Assembly: GCA_944474755.1 (NCBI GenBank)
Contig: OX104120.1
Span: 26,256,242-26,320,241, forward strand
Origin: Limnoperna fortunei
Lineage: Eukaryota > Mollusca > Bivalvia > Mytilida > Modiolidae
DNA length: 64,000 nt
Direction: 5' to 3'
How positions within the stretch are numbered: position 1 is the stretch's first letter; every line of letters begins with the position of its first letter. Under the pieces are notes generated by a model, which did no database searches, was not told where the DNA came from, and saw nothing but the letters and a program-made list of their open reading frames with translations. Below are positions 21,859-33,055 of the stretch, piece by piece. The position numbers and the translations under genes are program-made.

Positions 21859-22936
21859 CTGTGAATTCCTTTTTATTCGTGGGGTACCTATTTTCATGGT
21901 TTTCGTGGGTAGGCTGATCCACGAATTTAAGAATCCAACGAAATATATACTTCTTTTGTATTGTTATAATGGATGTGAGCTACGTTTTACAATGTGGACC
22001 GATGCTCTATGTCATTGAAGTGTGTTTTTAATAGGTTGCAAGCTGTGGGAACAGCTAATCTTGGATTAATTTACCAGATAAATACCTTGGATATCAAAGT
22101 CAATCATTAAAAATTTCTCAGATAAGTTTTTGTCATGTTTATTTGGTGAAATTCAAATGATTTCATACGTTTTTGTGCAAGTCAGTTATACTTCTGGTTT
22201 ATTCAAATGTTTTTGTAAAGTGTTCATTTTATGTGTACAGAAGTCTTATAATGTATCTTGTACGTTCACTTGTTCTTTTCTAATAAAAAAAAATAGAATA
22301 AATTTTATACTAGTAAAAAATTAATCAATCTATTTTTTCTATCATATTTATAATCATGTCCTGTCAAAACCTGACTGAAGCCATAAAAACTTCACTACCG
22401 TTATATAAACACCTGTAGGGTAGTTTCAAACAAAATTAATCCCTTCGATCACCATAAATCAATTAAAAGTCTAACCAGGTGTTTTTTAAAAGGTGTTAAG
22501 ATCATAAAATTAACCAAATCAAATAAGGATTGATAAATATTGAAATTAAAAAAACAGTTTATTTCCGTTGGAATGGTTTAAAACTTAAAGATGAAAAGAT
22601 ACTAAAAATGAGACCTACCTTTACAGCTTAATAAAGTAAAATAATCACAGCTCGTTAACACATTAATTAATGATAATTACATAATTATAAAGGAATTTTC
22701 TGGCATATGTTTATTTAAGTAAACAGCAAATATATCTTGATCATCTTTATTAGGTTGTGAAAATCTATATCTTTATTAAATGAACACTTCATGTGCCGAC
22801 TCTAAACAAGTACAGCAAAATACCACAAAGAAATTTTTCTTCCAAATTACAAATCCACGAATTTACGAATCCACGAACTTGCAATTTTTGGTAAAACCAC
22901 GAAAATTGATACCCAAGAATTTAAGTACTTTCACAG
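21859..22936. mobile_element. 1.08-kb MITE with TA target duplication, inserted in a splice-donor copy
   Basis: It starts CTGTGAATTCCTTTTTATTC GTGGGGTACC and ends GGTATCAATTTTCGTGG (reversed) ... TTCACAG; the ends form imperfect inverted repeats of about 45 bp. It is flanked by TA on both sides: CTCACGTA before, TATGTATATTATC after. Removing it and one TA rebuilds CACGTATGTATATT, the donor of the 44-bp array. TA duplication points to a Tc1/mariner-type mechanism. No transposase remains. Confidence 0.88.
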
Positions 22937-22979
22937 TATGTATATTATCACATATAGTTTTCTGAGCAAAATCAAGAGT

Positions 22980-23520
22980 GTCCTAACTGCACAGAATAGA
23001 TTTAATTGGATATTTAATTTTAAGAAAGTTGATTGGAAGAAAATATATGTACTGACGTTTGCCACTACATCAGTGGTTTCAATATAGAACAAATGACAGT
23101 ATATTGGTTACCATCCAATTCTTAACAAAGTCAAAATTACTGACAATTTGAATGCAGCTTCTGTAATTGGGAAGAGAAAACATTAGTTCATATCTTTTGG
23201 GACTGTGAATTGGTTCAAACTTTATTTTCAGGAAGTTAATACTTGGCTTATTAGTATATTTTCTATAAAAAAAATAAAAAACATTTACTTTTTGGTAACA
23301 CTGATAAAATGGTAAAAGGCAATGCATATAATATTATCTTATTGTAATTAAACAGTATGCAACAAGATGTCTTAAAAAAAAATTCTTTGAGTCTTGTAAA
23401 TTCCATGCTATAAGACACATATGAGTTAGAAAAGATAGCTGAAATAAAAAAAAACAGTGCTTGGATGACTTCCACTTAATATGGAGTGAGTTTGAAGATC
23501 TTTTCTCACTCATTTAATTT
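22980..23520 (+). pseudogene. LINE relic: 3' end of reverse-transcriptase ORF (zinc-binding region)
   Basis: From 23153 one frame reads CSFCNWEEKTLVHIFWDCEL VQTLF, the Cys-x2-Cys ... His ... Cys pattern of the zf-RVT region that follows many non-LTR reverse transcriptases. A frameshift at about 23229 leads to EVNTWLISIFSIKKI. Later stops and shifts break it. The catalytic RT domain is absent, so this is a truncated, dead copy. Confidence 0.75.
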
Positions 23521-23646
23521 ATTAGATGTTCACTAGTGTTGATTCATGCTTCATCATTTATGAATCACTTATGAACTACAACAATTTCAGCAATCTTACT
23601 GATACCCCAACCTACTCCTAAACCTGTTTACTTCTAAACAGATATA

Positions 23647-23771
23647 TCATGTCTGGGAGGGGTATTTGTGAAAAATACCAGTCGAGAGATGAAATATTTC
23701 CAGAGCCGTTAGGCGAGGGAAATTTGATTCTCGAGACTGGTATTTTTCACAAATACCCCTCCTAGACATGA
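23647..23771. repeat. Hairpin with about 42-nt arms
   Basis: TCATGTCTGGGAGGGGTATT TGTGAAAAATACCAGTC pairs with GACTGGTATTTTTCACAAAT ACCCCTCCTAGACATGA, with few mismatches, around a loop of about 40 nt. A small foldback repeat in SUPT5H intron 14. Confidence 0.9.
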
Positions 23772-24096
23772 TTCATCTGTTTAATTACACCGAATATCAT
23801 GATTTCAAAGAGCGGTGAATACTAGACCACTTGCGTGCTGTTTGTTGACTCTGTATTTTCGGAACGTTTCTGGTTTTCAAAATCGATTACTCATGTTACG
23901 TTTACTTTGAGGTAAAAGTCAAAACTTCCGAATGAATATTTCCAGCATAATAATATGCGAGGGTTATTTTTTAGCAAATACCACGGCACAGAGGGTAATT
24001 TTTTGCTGAATACCCCGGTGATGACGAAATCGATGCAAAATGAGGAAATTTGCGAAAAATACACTGTCTATTGACCAATCAAAAGCCAGCATTTTT

Positions 24097-25041
24097 GTCT
24101 CGCCTGCGACGAAAGTCGCTGGAGGCGAGACATATGTATGGGAATCCGGCGGCGGCGGCGTAAACACTTGACATCTTGCTTCATATCTTTGTAAGCCCAA
24201 GCCCTAGGTCCATCATATTTGGTCCAGAGGTAGCTTATGATGAGTACTTGCCAGTCAGTCACCTGACCTTGACCTCAATTTCACGGTCCAGTGACTACGT
24301 TAAAGTTTTTGGGTTACGACAGTTCCTCTGTAACTACGCATGGTAGGATGACAATATTTGGTGTATAGGTTGCTGATGACTAGTACATGACTGTCTGGTA
24401 GGTGTCACCTGACCTTGACCTCAATTTCACGGTCCAGCGACTACGTTAAAGTTTTTGGGTTACGACAGTTCCTCTGTAACTACGCATAGTAGGATGACAA
24501 TATTTGGTGTATAGGTTGCTGATGACTAGTACATGACTGTCTGGTAGGTGTCACCTGACCTTGACCTCAATTTCACGGTCCAGCGACTACGTTAAAGTTT
24601 TTGGGTTACGACAGTTCCTCTGTAACTACGCATGGTAGGATGACAATATTTGGTGTATAGGTTGCTGATGACTAGTACATGACTGTCTGGTAAGTGTCAC
24701 CTGACCTTGACCTCAATTTCACCGTCCAGCGACTACGTTAAAGTTTTTGGGTTACGACAGTTCCCTGTAACTACACATGGTAGGATGACAATATTTGGTG
24801 TATAGGTTGCTGATGAATAGTACATGACTGTCTGACCTTGACCTCAATTTCACGGTCCAGCGACTACGTTAAAGTTTTTGGGTTACGGCTGTTTCCCTGT
24901 AACTATGCAGGATATGGTGACAATATTTTGTATACAGGCTGCTGCTGATATTTAATGCTATTTACGTAATGCTTATGACGAAATTTATTTTCGTTACTGA
25001 TGTGGAATGCAGGCGAGACGTTTTTCTGTGTCCACACTTGT
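24097..25041 (+). mobile_element. Tandem-repeat element of GTCTCGCC type
   Basis: Start hairpin GTCTCGCCTGCGACGAAAGT CGCTGGAGGCGAGAC, GGCGGCGGCGGCG run, about five monomers with a period near 148-150 bp, and the end GGAATGCAGGCGAGACGTTT TTCTGTGTCCACACTTGTT. The last monomer is followed by the subterminal TTTACGTAATGCTTATGACG and TTTATTTTCGTTAC, shared with 9400-10077. Confidence 0.92.
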
Positions 25042-25328
25042 TATATGAGGTGTAATTATAACTATTATAAGATTGTCATTCTGTGATATCAGTTAATATA
25101 TCACTTTGAAAGAGTTAAGCAAAAACTCAACTTTTAAGACTTTGATACTCAATCTTGGATGTATACAAATTCACTAAAACCTGACTTATATCCTTCTTCT
25201 TATATATTGTCTTTTTACATTAAATTGTTGTGTTTTATATGTTACATATAGCTATCGGTACATGTTACTCGAAATGGAACAAAAAATCAAACAATTTTCT
25301 GTTATTTTATAATTTTTTTTATTTACAG

Positions 25329-25556
25329 AGGTGGAAAACCAAGTGGTGGCGCCACATCAACCTACGGCAGAACACCAGTTTATGGAGGTCAGACTCCAAT
25401 GTATGGATCTCGTACACCTATGTATGGTTCACAGACGCCACTTCATGATGGTTCTCGAACTCCTCATTATGGTAGTATGACACCATCTCATGAACCAGGA
25501 AGTCGCACTCCAGGTCAAAGTGCATGGGATCCATCCAACCCTAACACACCTGCCAG
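25329..25556 (+). CDS. SUPT5H: SUPT5H exon 15 of window (C-terminal TP repeats)
   Basis: A completes Thr, then [20 protein letters not shown] and a series of GSRTP/GSQTP/GSMTP units ending in [10 protein letters not shown] plus AG of Arg. This is the CTR of Spt5, the known target of P-TEFb (CDK9), with about eight TP dipeptides. Acceptor TTTACAG, donor GTAGGC. Confidence 0.97.
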
Positions 25557-26719
25557 GTAGGCATCATATGTTTGTTATCTGTGGAAATAATATCTCCCAC
25601 AAAAAAAGAAAAATTTTAGCTAAAACCAAAAACACAAAGTACTATTAAAACCAAGTGTGATTAACAAGTCTTTTTCATACATGTGATATTTCTCTCAGCC
25701 CAATGTGTGAGACTGGACTAAATTTTGTGTGAGATTTGATGATTTTGTGTGAGATTTTTAGTCGACCCTGATTTTGCGTTATTATTAGCGTTTTCATTCT
25801 TTGATTTTGTTTGTTGTTTTGTTGTATCATCTTATTTTTTAACCATGTTGATGATACTTCTTTGTTGTTCTGGGTGGAGCCTGTATAGGATATGTTTGTC
25901 CCCTCTTGGACTGTACCTGACACTCATGAAATGAATAAAAGTTGAAGTATTTCTGCAAGTTTTAGCTCTTTGAAAGTTGTAAAACTGGAATTTTGTAATA
26001 TTTATTACCATAAAAATTATAGTCAGCATTATGTACACAAATGTTCCCATTTAGCTGACCTTACAAATCTATCCTGAGTTAAAAGTAGAAAATGTTGTAC
26101 AAAACAAACTTTGAAAATATTATTTCTGTCTTTGAACTAATTCTTAATTCATCAATTAACTTGTATTTACCCCTAAAAAACATTGACACCTTAATTCAAA
26201 TTAATTTTGACCATATTCCTTAATTTAGTAACACCCAAAATAATCAATAGTGTAATTTCGATAATCTCGGGATTTATCTTTTACTCTATGAAAAATCTAT
26301 TGTAAACAAATATGGCTGCTTACGAAATAGCAAGAAACTTCGTGCAGACAAAATATCAATTTTCGTTTACTTTAGATTATTTGTTTTGCGTGAGATCGTT
26401 GTCTCACGCCGTGAGAGCGTGGGAACCTTCAGAATTGCGTGAGTTTTTGTCTCACGCCGTGAGATATCACATGTATGGTCTTTTTACTAAGAACTATGCA
26501 TTTACATAAAACAGAGCTCCTAAAGACCTGCTGGCTCTGTGCAGGAAATGAACCATATAAGGTTGTTTTCATCATTCTACATTAACAGTAATAAAATAAT
26601 ATTGTGGTTTAATACAAGTTCAGACCCTCACTTACAAATATAACCCCATACTTATAGATATAACCAATGTAACAAACAATCCTGTATGGTTCAAGTTCAG
26701 AATTAATCTTTTTTGACAG
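25557..26719. other. SUPT5H intron 15, mostly unassigned
   Basis: No exon. GTCTCACGCCGTGAGA palindromes occur at about 26399 and 26447, each 16 bp, in a region with GTGTGAGATT phrases near 25700-25760. This may be an old foldback repeat, but the ends are not clear. Confidence 0.4.
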
Positions 26720-26907
26720 AGTGAATGACTTTGATTACAACTTTGAATCTCCATCACCTGGAAATTATGACACTCCAAATCCTGCCACCCCTGGTTACCC
26801 AGCAGACACACCCAGCCCTATTGGAGGACCATTCACACCACAGACTCCTGGAACCAGTTATTCTCCCTATGGTGGTCAGTCATCAGCATCCCCAGGGAGC
26901 TATCATT
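26720..26907 (+). CDS. SUPT5H: SUPT5H exon 16 of window (second TP/SP-rich region)
   Basis: A completes Arg, then VNDFDYNFESPSPGNYDTPN and a low-complexity run rich in P, S, T, G and Y, with PQTPGTSYSPYGG, ending CAT T|GTAAGT. It corresponds to the second part of the vertebrate CTR. Acceptor TTGACAG. Confidence 0.95.
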
Positions 26908-27639
26908 GTAAGTCTATGGCTTGTATGAAGTGAACACTACTATGATATTGATATAAGGTATTTTTAGCTGGTAACCTGTTTCCACGACCCGCAATTCACA
27001 TTGCTACATAAGTATTCAGTTGTTTCGAAATTTCAGCAGACAATTTTGTCATAAAAAACATGCTATAAATAGTCAATAGTCAATAAGATTTTGTGGGCAG
27101 GGCCTAATTTAGATAAATAATGTAGCTCCTTTTTTTTATCTTTGCGGAGCTACAAAGGATCCCATTAGGTGTAATGGAACAGCACAGGAGTGAATCACAC
27201 CAGGTGGGTTTATAAATGCATATTATCAGCTATTAAAATTTTTCCCTGGTTTGCTACATGCTTTTTTTATGTCTCTGCTGTTTAACTGATATTTCTACAG
27301 CACCTGATTCACTAGTTTTAACTCTTTATTCATAATCATGGTATTGTTTTCAAAATTTGAATTCCAAAAGTTCATAATTTCTTAATTGATTTGGTAAAAA
27401 AATATCATTCCTTGTCATTTTATTTGTATTCATTGCACTATCCCAGATACCATTTTTACCGATTCAATTCTGAAATTCTACACTCTGCAATTTCAATTTT
27501 GTCAACAATGCCATGATTACAAAAAGTGTTAAAATAATTTAATAAGGCACTGTAGAAAGGTCAGCTTACTGCAGAGAAAGGAAAAAAAAATTATTAAATC
27601 CAAGACAGCAGTTTAACAGTGGACAATATGTGTAAATCC

Positions 27640-27730
27640 CAAGGTTGTTTTTTGCTTCTTTAGTTATTAAGGCGCTTGCTTCGTAACCCTGCCATTTCAG
27701 ACTTGTGATTTTTTCCCTATTTTTCCAGAC
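27640..27730 (+). repeat. Short dispersed repeat, copy 1 of 3
   Basis: TTATTAAGGCGCTTGCTTCG TAACCCTGCCATTTCAGACT TGTGATTTTT; relatives at about 29418-29480 and 37500-37555. The first two copies flank the element at 27966-29364. Confidence 0.65.
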
Positions 27731-27965
27731 TTGGAACTTAGTCATTATTTAGAACATTTTAGAAGACTGTACCTATTTTTTTGTGTAGTCAACTCTTCAC
27801 ACAGTTTTCAACCCAGATCTCTAAAACTTCAAAGAAAGATTGCACATGTATTGAAGTTGTGCACCTGCTATTATGGAATTGTTTTAAGATTTTTTTTGTT
27901 ATTTTTCAAAACATTGGCCGAAGACAGTACCTATTTTGTGTAATCAACTCCTCCTATATTTTTTT

Positions 27966-29364
27966 AGCTCACCTGACCCGAAGGGTCATGTGAGCTATTG
28001 CCGTCACTTGGCGTCCGTCGTCGGTCCGTTCAACTTTTCAAAAATCTTCTTCTCTGAAACCACTTGACAGAATGCAACCAAACTTGATATGGTTGTTGCT
28101 TAGCATTTCCTTTACCGAACTATCATTTGGATTTTTGATTCGTAAAAAAACATGGTTGCCATGGCTAAAAATAGAACAGGGGGTCAAAATACAGTTTTTG
28201 GCTTATAGTTCAAAAAGTATTACAGGTACAGGAAAACTGAAGAGACCTTCCTTCTTCAGCATCAAAAGCTCTACAAAACACTCCGTTGGGTCAAGGTTTT
28301 ATGACAACTCCTTGTAGGAGTTATTGCCCTTTAATTGTCGAAATTGATTATTTTTGCCATTTTTGCCTCAAAATCTTGAAAATTATTAGAACTAGAGAAA
28401 AAGTTAGCATTGTTTTATTGTTCTGCTCTATGAGAGCTACAAAAATGGCTTTAGGGTCAAGATTGTCTGATAAACCGCTGAAGAGTTATTCCCCTTGAAC
28501 TGTTTTTTTTAAGTTTTAAAAATCTTCTCCTATGAAACCCCTGAGAGTACTGCTTTGAAACTTTGTACACATTATCCGTCAAATGTCTTCAACCAAGTTT
28601 GCACTTGGGGGGGGGGGGGGGCGAAATACAGTTTTTGGCTTATAGTTCGAAAAGTATGACAGATACAGGCAAACTGAAGAGACATGCCTTCATCAGCATC
28701 GAAAGCTCTACAAAACACTCCATTGTGTCGAAGTTGTATGATGACTCCTTGTATAAGTTATGGCCCTTTATTTGTCAAAATTGATTATTTTTGCCATTTT
28801 TGCCACAAAAACTTGAAAATTATTACAACTAGAGAAAAAGTTAGCATTGCTTAATTGTTCTGCTCTATGAGGGCTACAAAAATGACTTTAGGGTCAAGAT
28901 TGTCTTATTAAGTCTCCTAGAACATTTTTTTAATGAAGTTTAATTGATTTTAAAAAATCTTCTTCTCTAACCAATGAAAGGACTTCAACCCATTCAAGGA
29001 CTGCTTTGAAACATTGCACACATCATCTTTAGGACGTCATCTACCAAAATTGTGCAAATCATGACACCTGACTACCTACATAGCTACGTTGGCTTAAAAT
29101 AGAAAATGGGGGGGGGGGGGGCGGAGTTGAGAGTTTTCGACTGATAGTTAAAAAAGTATAACAGGTACAGCAAATTTGAAGTGAACCTCCCTTCTCCCTT
29201 AGCATCAAAAGCTCCTTATAGGAATTATTTCCCTTAAAAGGTCAAAATTAATGACTTTTGCAGAAGTGTTGGGCAATTCCTTATAGCAAAGAAAAGCTGG
29301 ATAAAAAAGGGTTGTTTGGTTTCAGGTTCAGGTGAGTGATACAGGCTCCTGGGAGCCTCTAGTT
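27966..29364 (+). mobile_element. Tandem-repeat element of AGCTCACC type (long-monomer subfamily)
   Basis: Start hairpin AGCTCACCTGACCC gaa GGGTCATGTGAGCT; (CGTCCGTCGTCGGTCCG) run; monomers with CTTCTTCTCTGAAACCACTT GACAG, GTTTTTGGCTTATAGTTC and TTAGGGTCAAGATTGTC; two poly-G runs (28608-28621, 29107-29120); end AGGTGAGTGATACAGGCTCC TGGGAGCCTCTAG with hairpin. Monomers here are longer (about 440-470 bp) than in the 7219 copy. Confidence 0.9.
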
Positions 29365-30517
29365 TACAGAAAACCAAAACCTTCCAACAAATTGTAAACC
29401 GTTCTCTATTTATTATTTATTAAGGCACTTTCTTTGCAACCCAGCCATTTCAGACTTTTGTAATTTTTATTTTGTTGCAATGCACTGTTTTCAGACTTCA
29501 TACACAAACTAGCATTCCCATATTTCTGAAGCATATTTCTGAATGTTAAATCTTTGCTTTGGCAAAAATGTTTTGTAACTACCCTTTAAGATGGTGTTGG
29601 TGAAGATCAGGATTTATCATCAGTAGTTTGTTTACACCATCCTACTTATCTTTCTGTTTTGTTAGACATTTGTAAAGTGCCATACTAGTTCAAGAAGGAA
29701 ACGAAGAGTGACAAAGGATGTAAACTCTCATTATTGGTGATTTCAGGGTATATTACATGTACACTCGTGACCAGAACGGTAGAGATTCACAATGGACTGT
29801 CTCTGGTATAATGAAGATAAATTGTCAAATATTTCGCAGGATTTTATTTTTGCAGATCATTGATGACTAAAAAGTGTAATTAGACACTTGCGAAAAAAAG
29901 AATTATACTTTATTTGTGTTTCGAAATACTCGGTTAAATGTCTCTCCTTGTCTCTGGTATTTTGCCCTCTTTTTAAAGTTTGTTCTGTACCAAATATCCT
30001 TGACCTTACCAAATTGTTTGGATTTATTGGTATACCTTTGTAGTCTATTCCTCAAACTGTCCACCATGGATAAAAAGTGAGTATGCTTTCAAAACTTGTT
30101 CAATTTCTTGTTAGTGTTCATAGTTACAAATTGGTGGTATCTTTGAAATGAGTTTTATGTTCAGTTTTCTTTTTAATTACTGTATTTCATTATGTTATTG
30201 TTTAAAACATTTGGTAAGTTTATGTAGAAGGTTAATTCATTCAGTTCCCTTTGAGTGTTATTTCTATTGACTGTTCTAGTTTCAATTTCATTAATCAAAA
30301 TTCATTTTTAATGACAGACTGTAAATTGCATATTAATTTAAAAAAACATGGCACTGAATGTCAGAATTTTCTAATTTTATAAACATAATGTAAATAAATA
30401 ATTACACTAAGAAAAATTCTTGAGTTCTTTTCTGATTCTAGTGATTTTGGTTCTTGCCAATATAAATTGTGGATTTAATACATATTCCTTATACTTTGTT
30501 TGTTTGTGTCATTTCAG
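29365..30517. other. SUPT5H intron 16, right part
   Basis: It holds copy 2 of the dispersed repeat (about 29418-29480); otherwise nothing recognised. Confidence 0.45.
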
Positions 30518-30789
30518 CTCCTAGTCCTGCTGGAGGAGGCTTTGGAGGAAGTTCACCCAGTCCATTAGGTTACCAGACTTCTCCATCCCCTGGCTTTAAT
30601 GCTGGAACCCCTTCACCTATGGGGTATAGTCCTATGACTCCAGGGGCTCCCTATACACCACAGACACCTGGTATGTTTATGGATCATGCTATGTCAGACT
30701 GGCATACAACAGAGATAGAAGTGAGGATAAAAGAAACACATGATGATACAAATCTGATATTCCAGAAAGGTCAAATAAGGAGTGTATCT
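30518..30789 (+). CDS. SUPT5H: SUPT5H exon 17 of window (CTR end and linker)
   Basis: CT completes Ser, then [55 protein letters not shown] and KGQIRSVS; 90 whole codons. Acceptor TTTCAG, donor GTAAGT. SP/TP sites give way to a folded segment at [13 protein letters not shown] tail begins about 30 bp after the donor. Confidence 0.96.
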
Positions 30790-30821
30790 GTAAGTTGTAT
30801 CTCCTCTAAGTTTGCCAGTCA

Positions 30822-30972
30822 CACTGAGGGCAGGGTGTACTCAACTTAATTGACAGATTGCCAGTTTTCCTACTGAAGGTCATGGGTTTTCTCCAGCTTC
30901 CTTCCCCATTATAAACTGGATGTCACGATATACCTGGCAATAAAAAACATTCAAACAAACAACAAACAAAAT
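30822..30972 (+). mobile_element. SINE, 5'-truncated
   Basis: CACACTGAGGGCAGGGTGTA CTCAACTTAATTGACAGATT GCCAGTTTTCCTACTG ... CCCCATTATAAACTGGATGT CACGATATACCTGGC, ending in a CAAA-rich tail. It matches the body of the SINE at 62183-62425 and lacks the tRNA-like head. Confidence 0.85.
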
Positions 30973-31179
30973 CTCTTAATATGCCACCAGGAGGACAGAA
31001 TTTATCTTGATGGGACAAACTGGACACCACATCAATAACAAGATGCCCTTCATTAATTGGAATAGGCATGTCCATCATATTATTAATATATATACATGTA
31101 CTTGTTTTTTTAATGCTGATTGTGAACCTCTGGACACCAACCTTAATTGTAACAAAAATGCCGAAGGTTAGTTCTCACA

Positions 31180-31652
31180 CATCCTCACAAGTCAGTGTTT
31201 CTGTGTCCACATGTGTCCACGAAACCCTGACAAACTTAGCTTAGAAATTCACGGGCTAGAAGATTTTCATATGAGGTCAAACCTTCAAAATATAAACTAA
31301 TGAAATTGCTTGAAAGAAGCCAGTGTTTGGCAGTAGTCATTCTTACTCATTGTTGAGTGGGAAGAAAATATAACCCAACTAATAAATAACGCGGTTATAA
31401 AAAACTATTAACACTACTGTACAAAATACACTGATTTTCACATGGTCTATGCAACACATCGGTTTGGTTTATTTACAATCGACATCGGGATATCCCCTAA
31501 CCAAGTCGTGAATGAAAGCAAGCATTGGATTGGCTACATTAAGGTATGATGTAGCCAATCAAAATAGTGACTTCTAGCCCGGAATTTCCTAGCTAGGTTT
31601 GCCAGGGTTTCGTGGACACATGTGGACACAGAAACCCTGACTTGTGAGGATG
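31180..31652. mobile_element. 473-bp MITE, about 83-bp TIRs, 9-bp target duplication
   Basis: The ends CATCCTCACAAGTCAG...GAAACCCTG and the reverse of CTTGTGAGGATG match over about 83 bp with few differences. The element is flanked on both sides by GTTCTCACA (31171-31179 and 31653-31661). A 9-bp duplication fits Mutator-like elements; the family is inferred. No coding capacity. Confidence 0.93.
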
Positions 31653-31835
31653 GTTCTCACATTGTACTCTAGCTTCATCTTTCAATAAAAGGAGAAAATT
31701 TAGTGAAGGTGGTGTAAAACAGTTACGACAGTTTAGTATATGCTTGTGAAAATGTTCCTTTCCTGTACTTGGTTTATACTTTTATGTACCAAACGTTGAT
31801 AGTTTAGAAAAATTGACAGTATTTATGGATTGTAG

Positions 31836-31931
31836 GGAGGAATGTGTTCAGTGTATGTACCAGAACAGGATAAAACTATTAACATCGCCTCGGAACATCT
31901 AGAACCAGTACCACCTGAAAAAGGAGATAAG
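31836..31931 (+). CDS. SUPT5H: SUPT5H exon 18 of window
   Basis: 32 codons, [20 protein letters not shown] then [12 protein letters not shown]. Acceptor TTGTAG, donor GTAAAC. The GGMCSVY and SSEHLEP-type motifs match the conserved Spt5 C-terminal region. Confidence 0.97.
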
Positions 31932-32917
31932 GTAAACACTGGCTTCGAGACAAAGTTCTTAACTATATACATGTGTGTAATGTATAATGTACAATTCCCA
32001 CAGAAGAACTAGGGTGAATGGGACTTAATTATGCATTCTGATACTCTTTTGGCACCTTATTTCTCCTTTAAAATGATACTTTTTTGTGGGTTATAAAAAA
32101 CAACCTTAAGTTGTAACTCTTGTAGTTATTTTCTCATTATTTTTTAAGTTATACTGATTTAACTATAAACATTCCTTGATTTAGACAAAATCCAAATAGG
32201 TTATTATCAATCTCTTCATTACTAACTTTTTTTTTACTTTCAGAAATTCTCTATATCTTTTTGAAATGATATTTCCAAATCTTTGATGATGACGTTTTTT
32301 ATTTCATTTAATTTAAACAACCAGTTACGAACCGAATAAATTTAGATTAAGTAGATAGTCTTTTTACATCCTGATTGGTTATGGTAAACTGTTTACATAT
32401 AGAATTTCACATAATTGTCTCCCAATTCTTTTTCACTGGATATTATTTTTTGCACTGAATTGACCGACACCTACAGTAACCATGGACCCCTGGCTACTTT
32501 TGAAGCAATTGGAGAATATGTGGTACTAAATTCTCTTCAAGTTAACAAACAATAAATATATGGAAAAAGGGAAGGAGCAATGATAGGAAAAAGGAAATAT
32601 AATTGGAAAGGAACAAGGAATTTTGCCTTTTTACTACTACAATGTGCTTATTTTTTAAAAATCTACAACAGGGATTGGTTATCTTGCAAGGAGCATTGCA
32701 CTCTTCAAACGTTACCCAAAAGAGTCTCCAGCCTGGCTTTTGTTGGTATTACTACCTCCTAATGAGAGGCATCCAGCATCCATCAACTCAAGATCTCCAA
32801 GCTGGCTGAGCAGATTTTTGGGTTGACAGTTTTTATTGACTATTTCATGTATAGATTGTTGAGACCATTTCTAGTAATAAAAGTTTTTTTATAAATTATG
32901 TCTATTTACCATTTCAG
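31932..32917. other. SUPT5H last intron, no recognised features
   Basis: AT-rich, single-copy in the window, no structure supported. Confidence 0.5.
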
Positions 32918-33055
32918 GCAAAGGTTATTATGGGAGATGAGAGGGAATTAGTTGGACAGTTACTCAGTATTGATAGTGGTGAAGGAGTGTTAAAAACAGA
33001 TGACCATCAGATCAAAATGTTACCACTACGCTACTTGTGTAAAGTTGCTCATTGA
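32918..33055 (+). CDS. SUPT5H: SUPT5H last exon (C-terminal KOW and stop)
   Basis: 45 codons and TGA (33053-33055): AKVIMGDERELVGQLLSIDS, then GEGVLKTDDHQIKMLPLRYL and CKVAH. This is the C-terminal KOW; the end is about the same length as in vertebrate Spt5. Acceptor TTTCAG. Confidence 0.97.
   Translation, partial: AKVIMGDERELVGQLLSIDSGEGVLKTDDHQIKMLPLRYLCKVAH

Noticed and set aside
26395..26465. Palindromes GTCTCACGCCGTGAGA as operators
   Set aside because: They are intronic, only two copies are seen, and no known factor site of this form is recognised; more likely remnants of a repeat.
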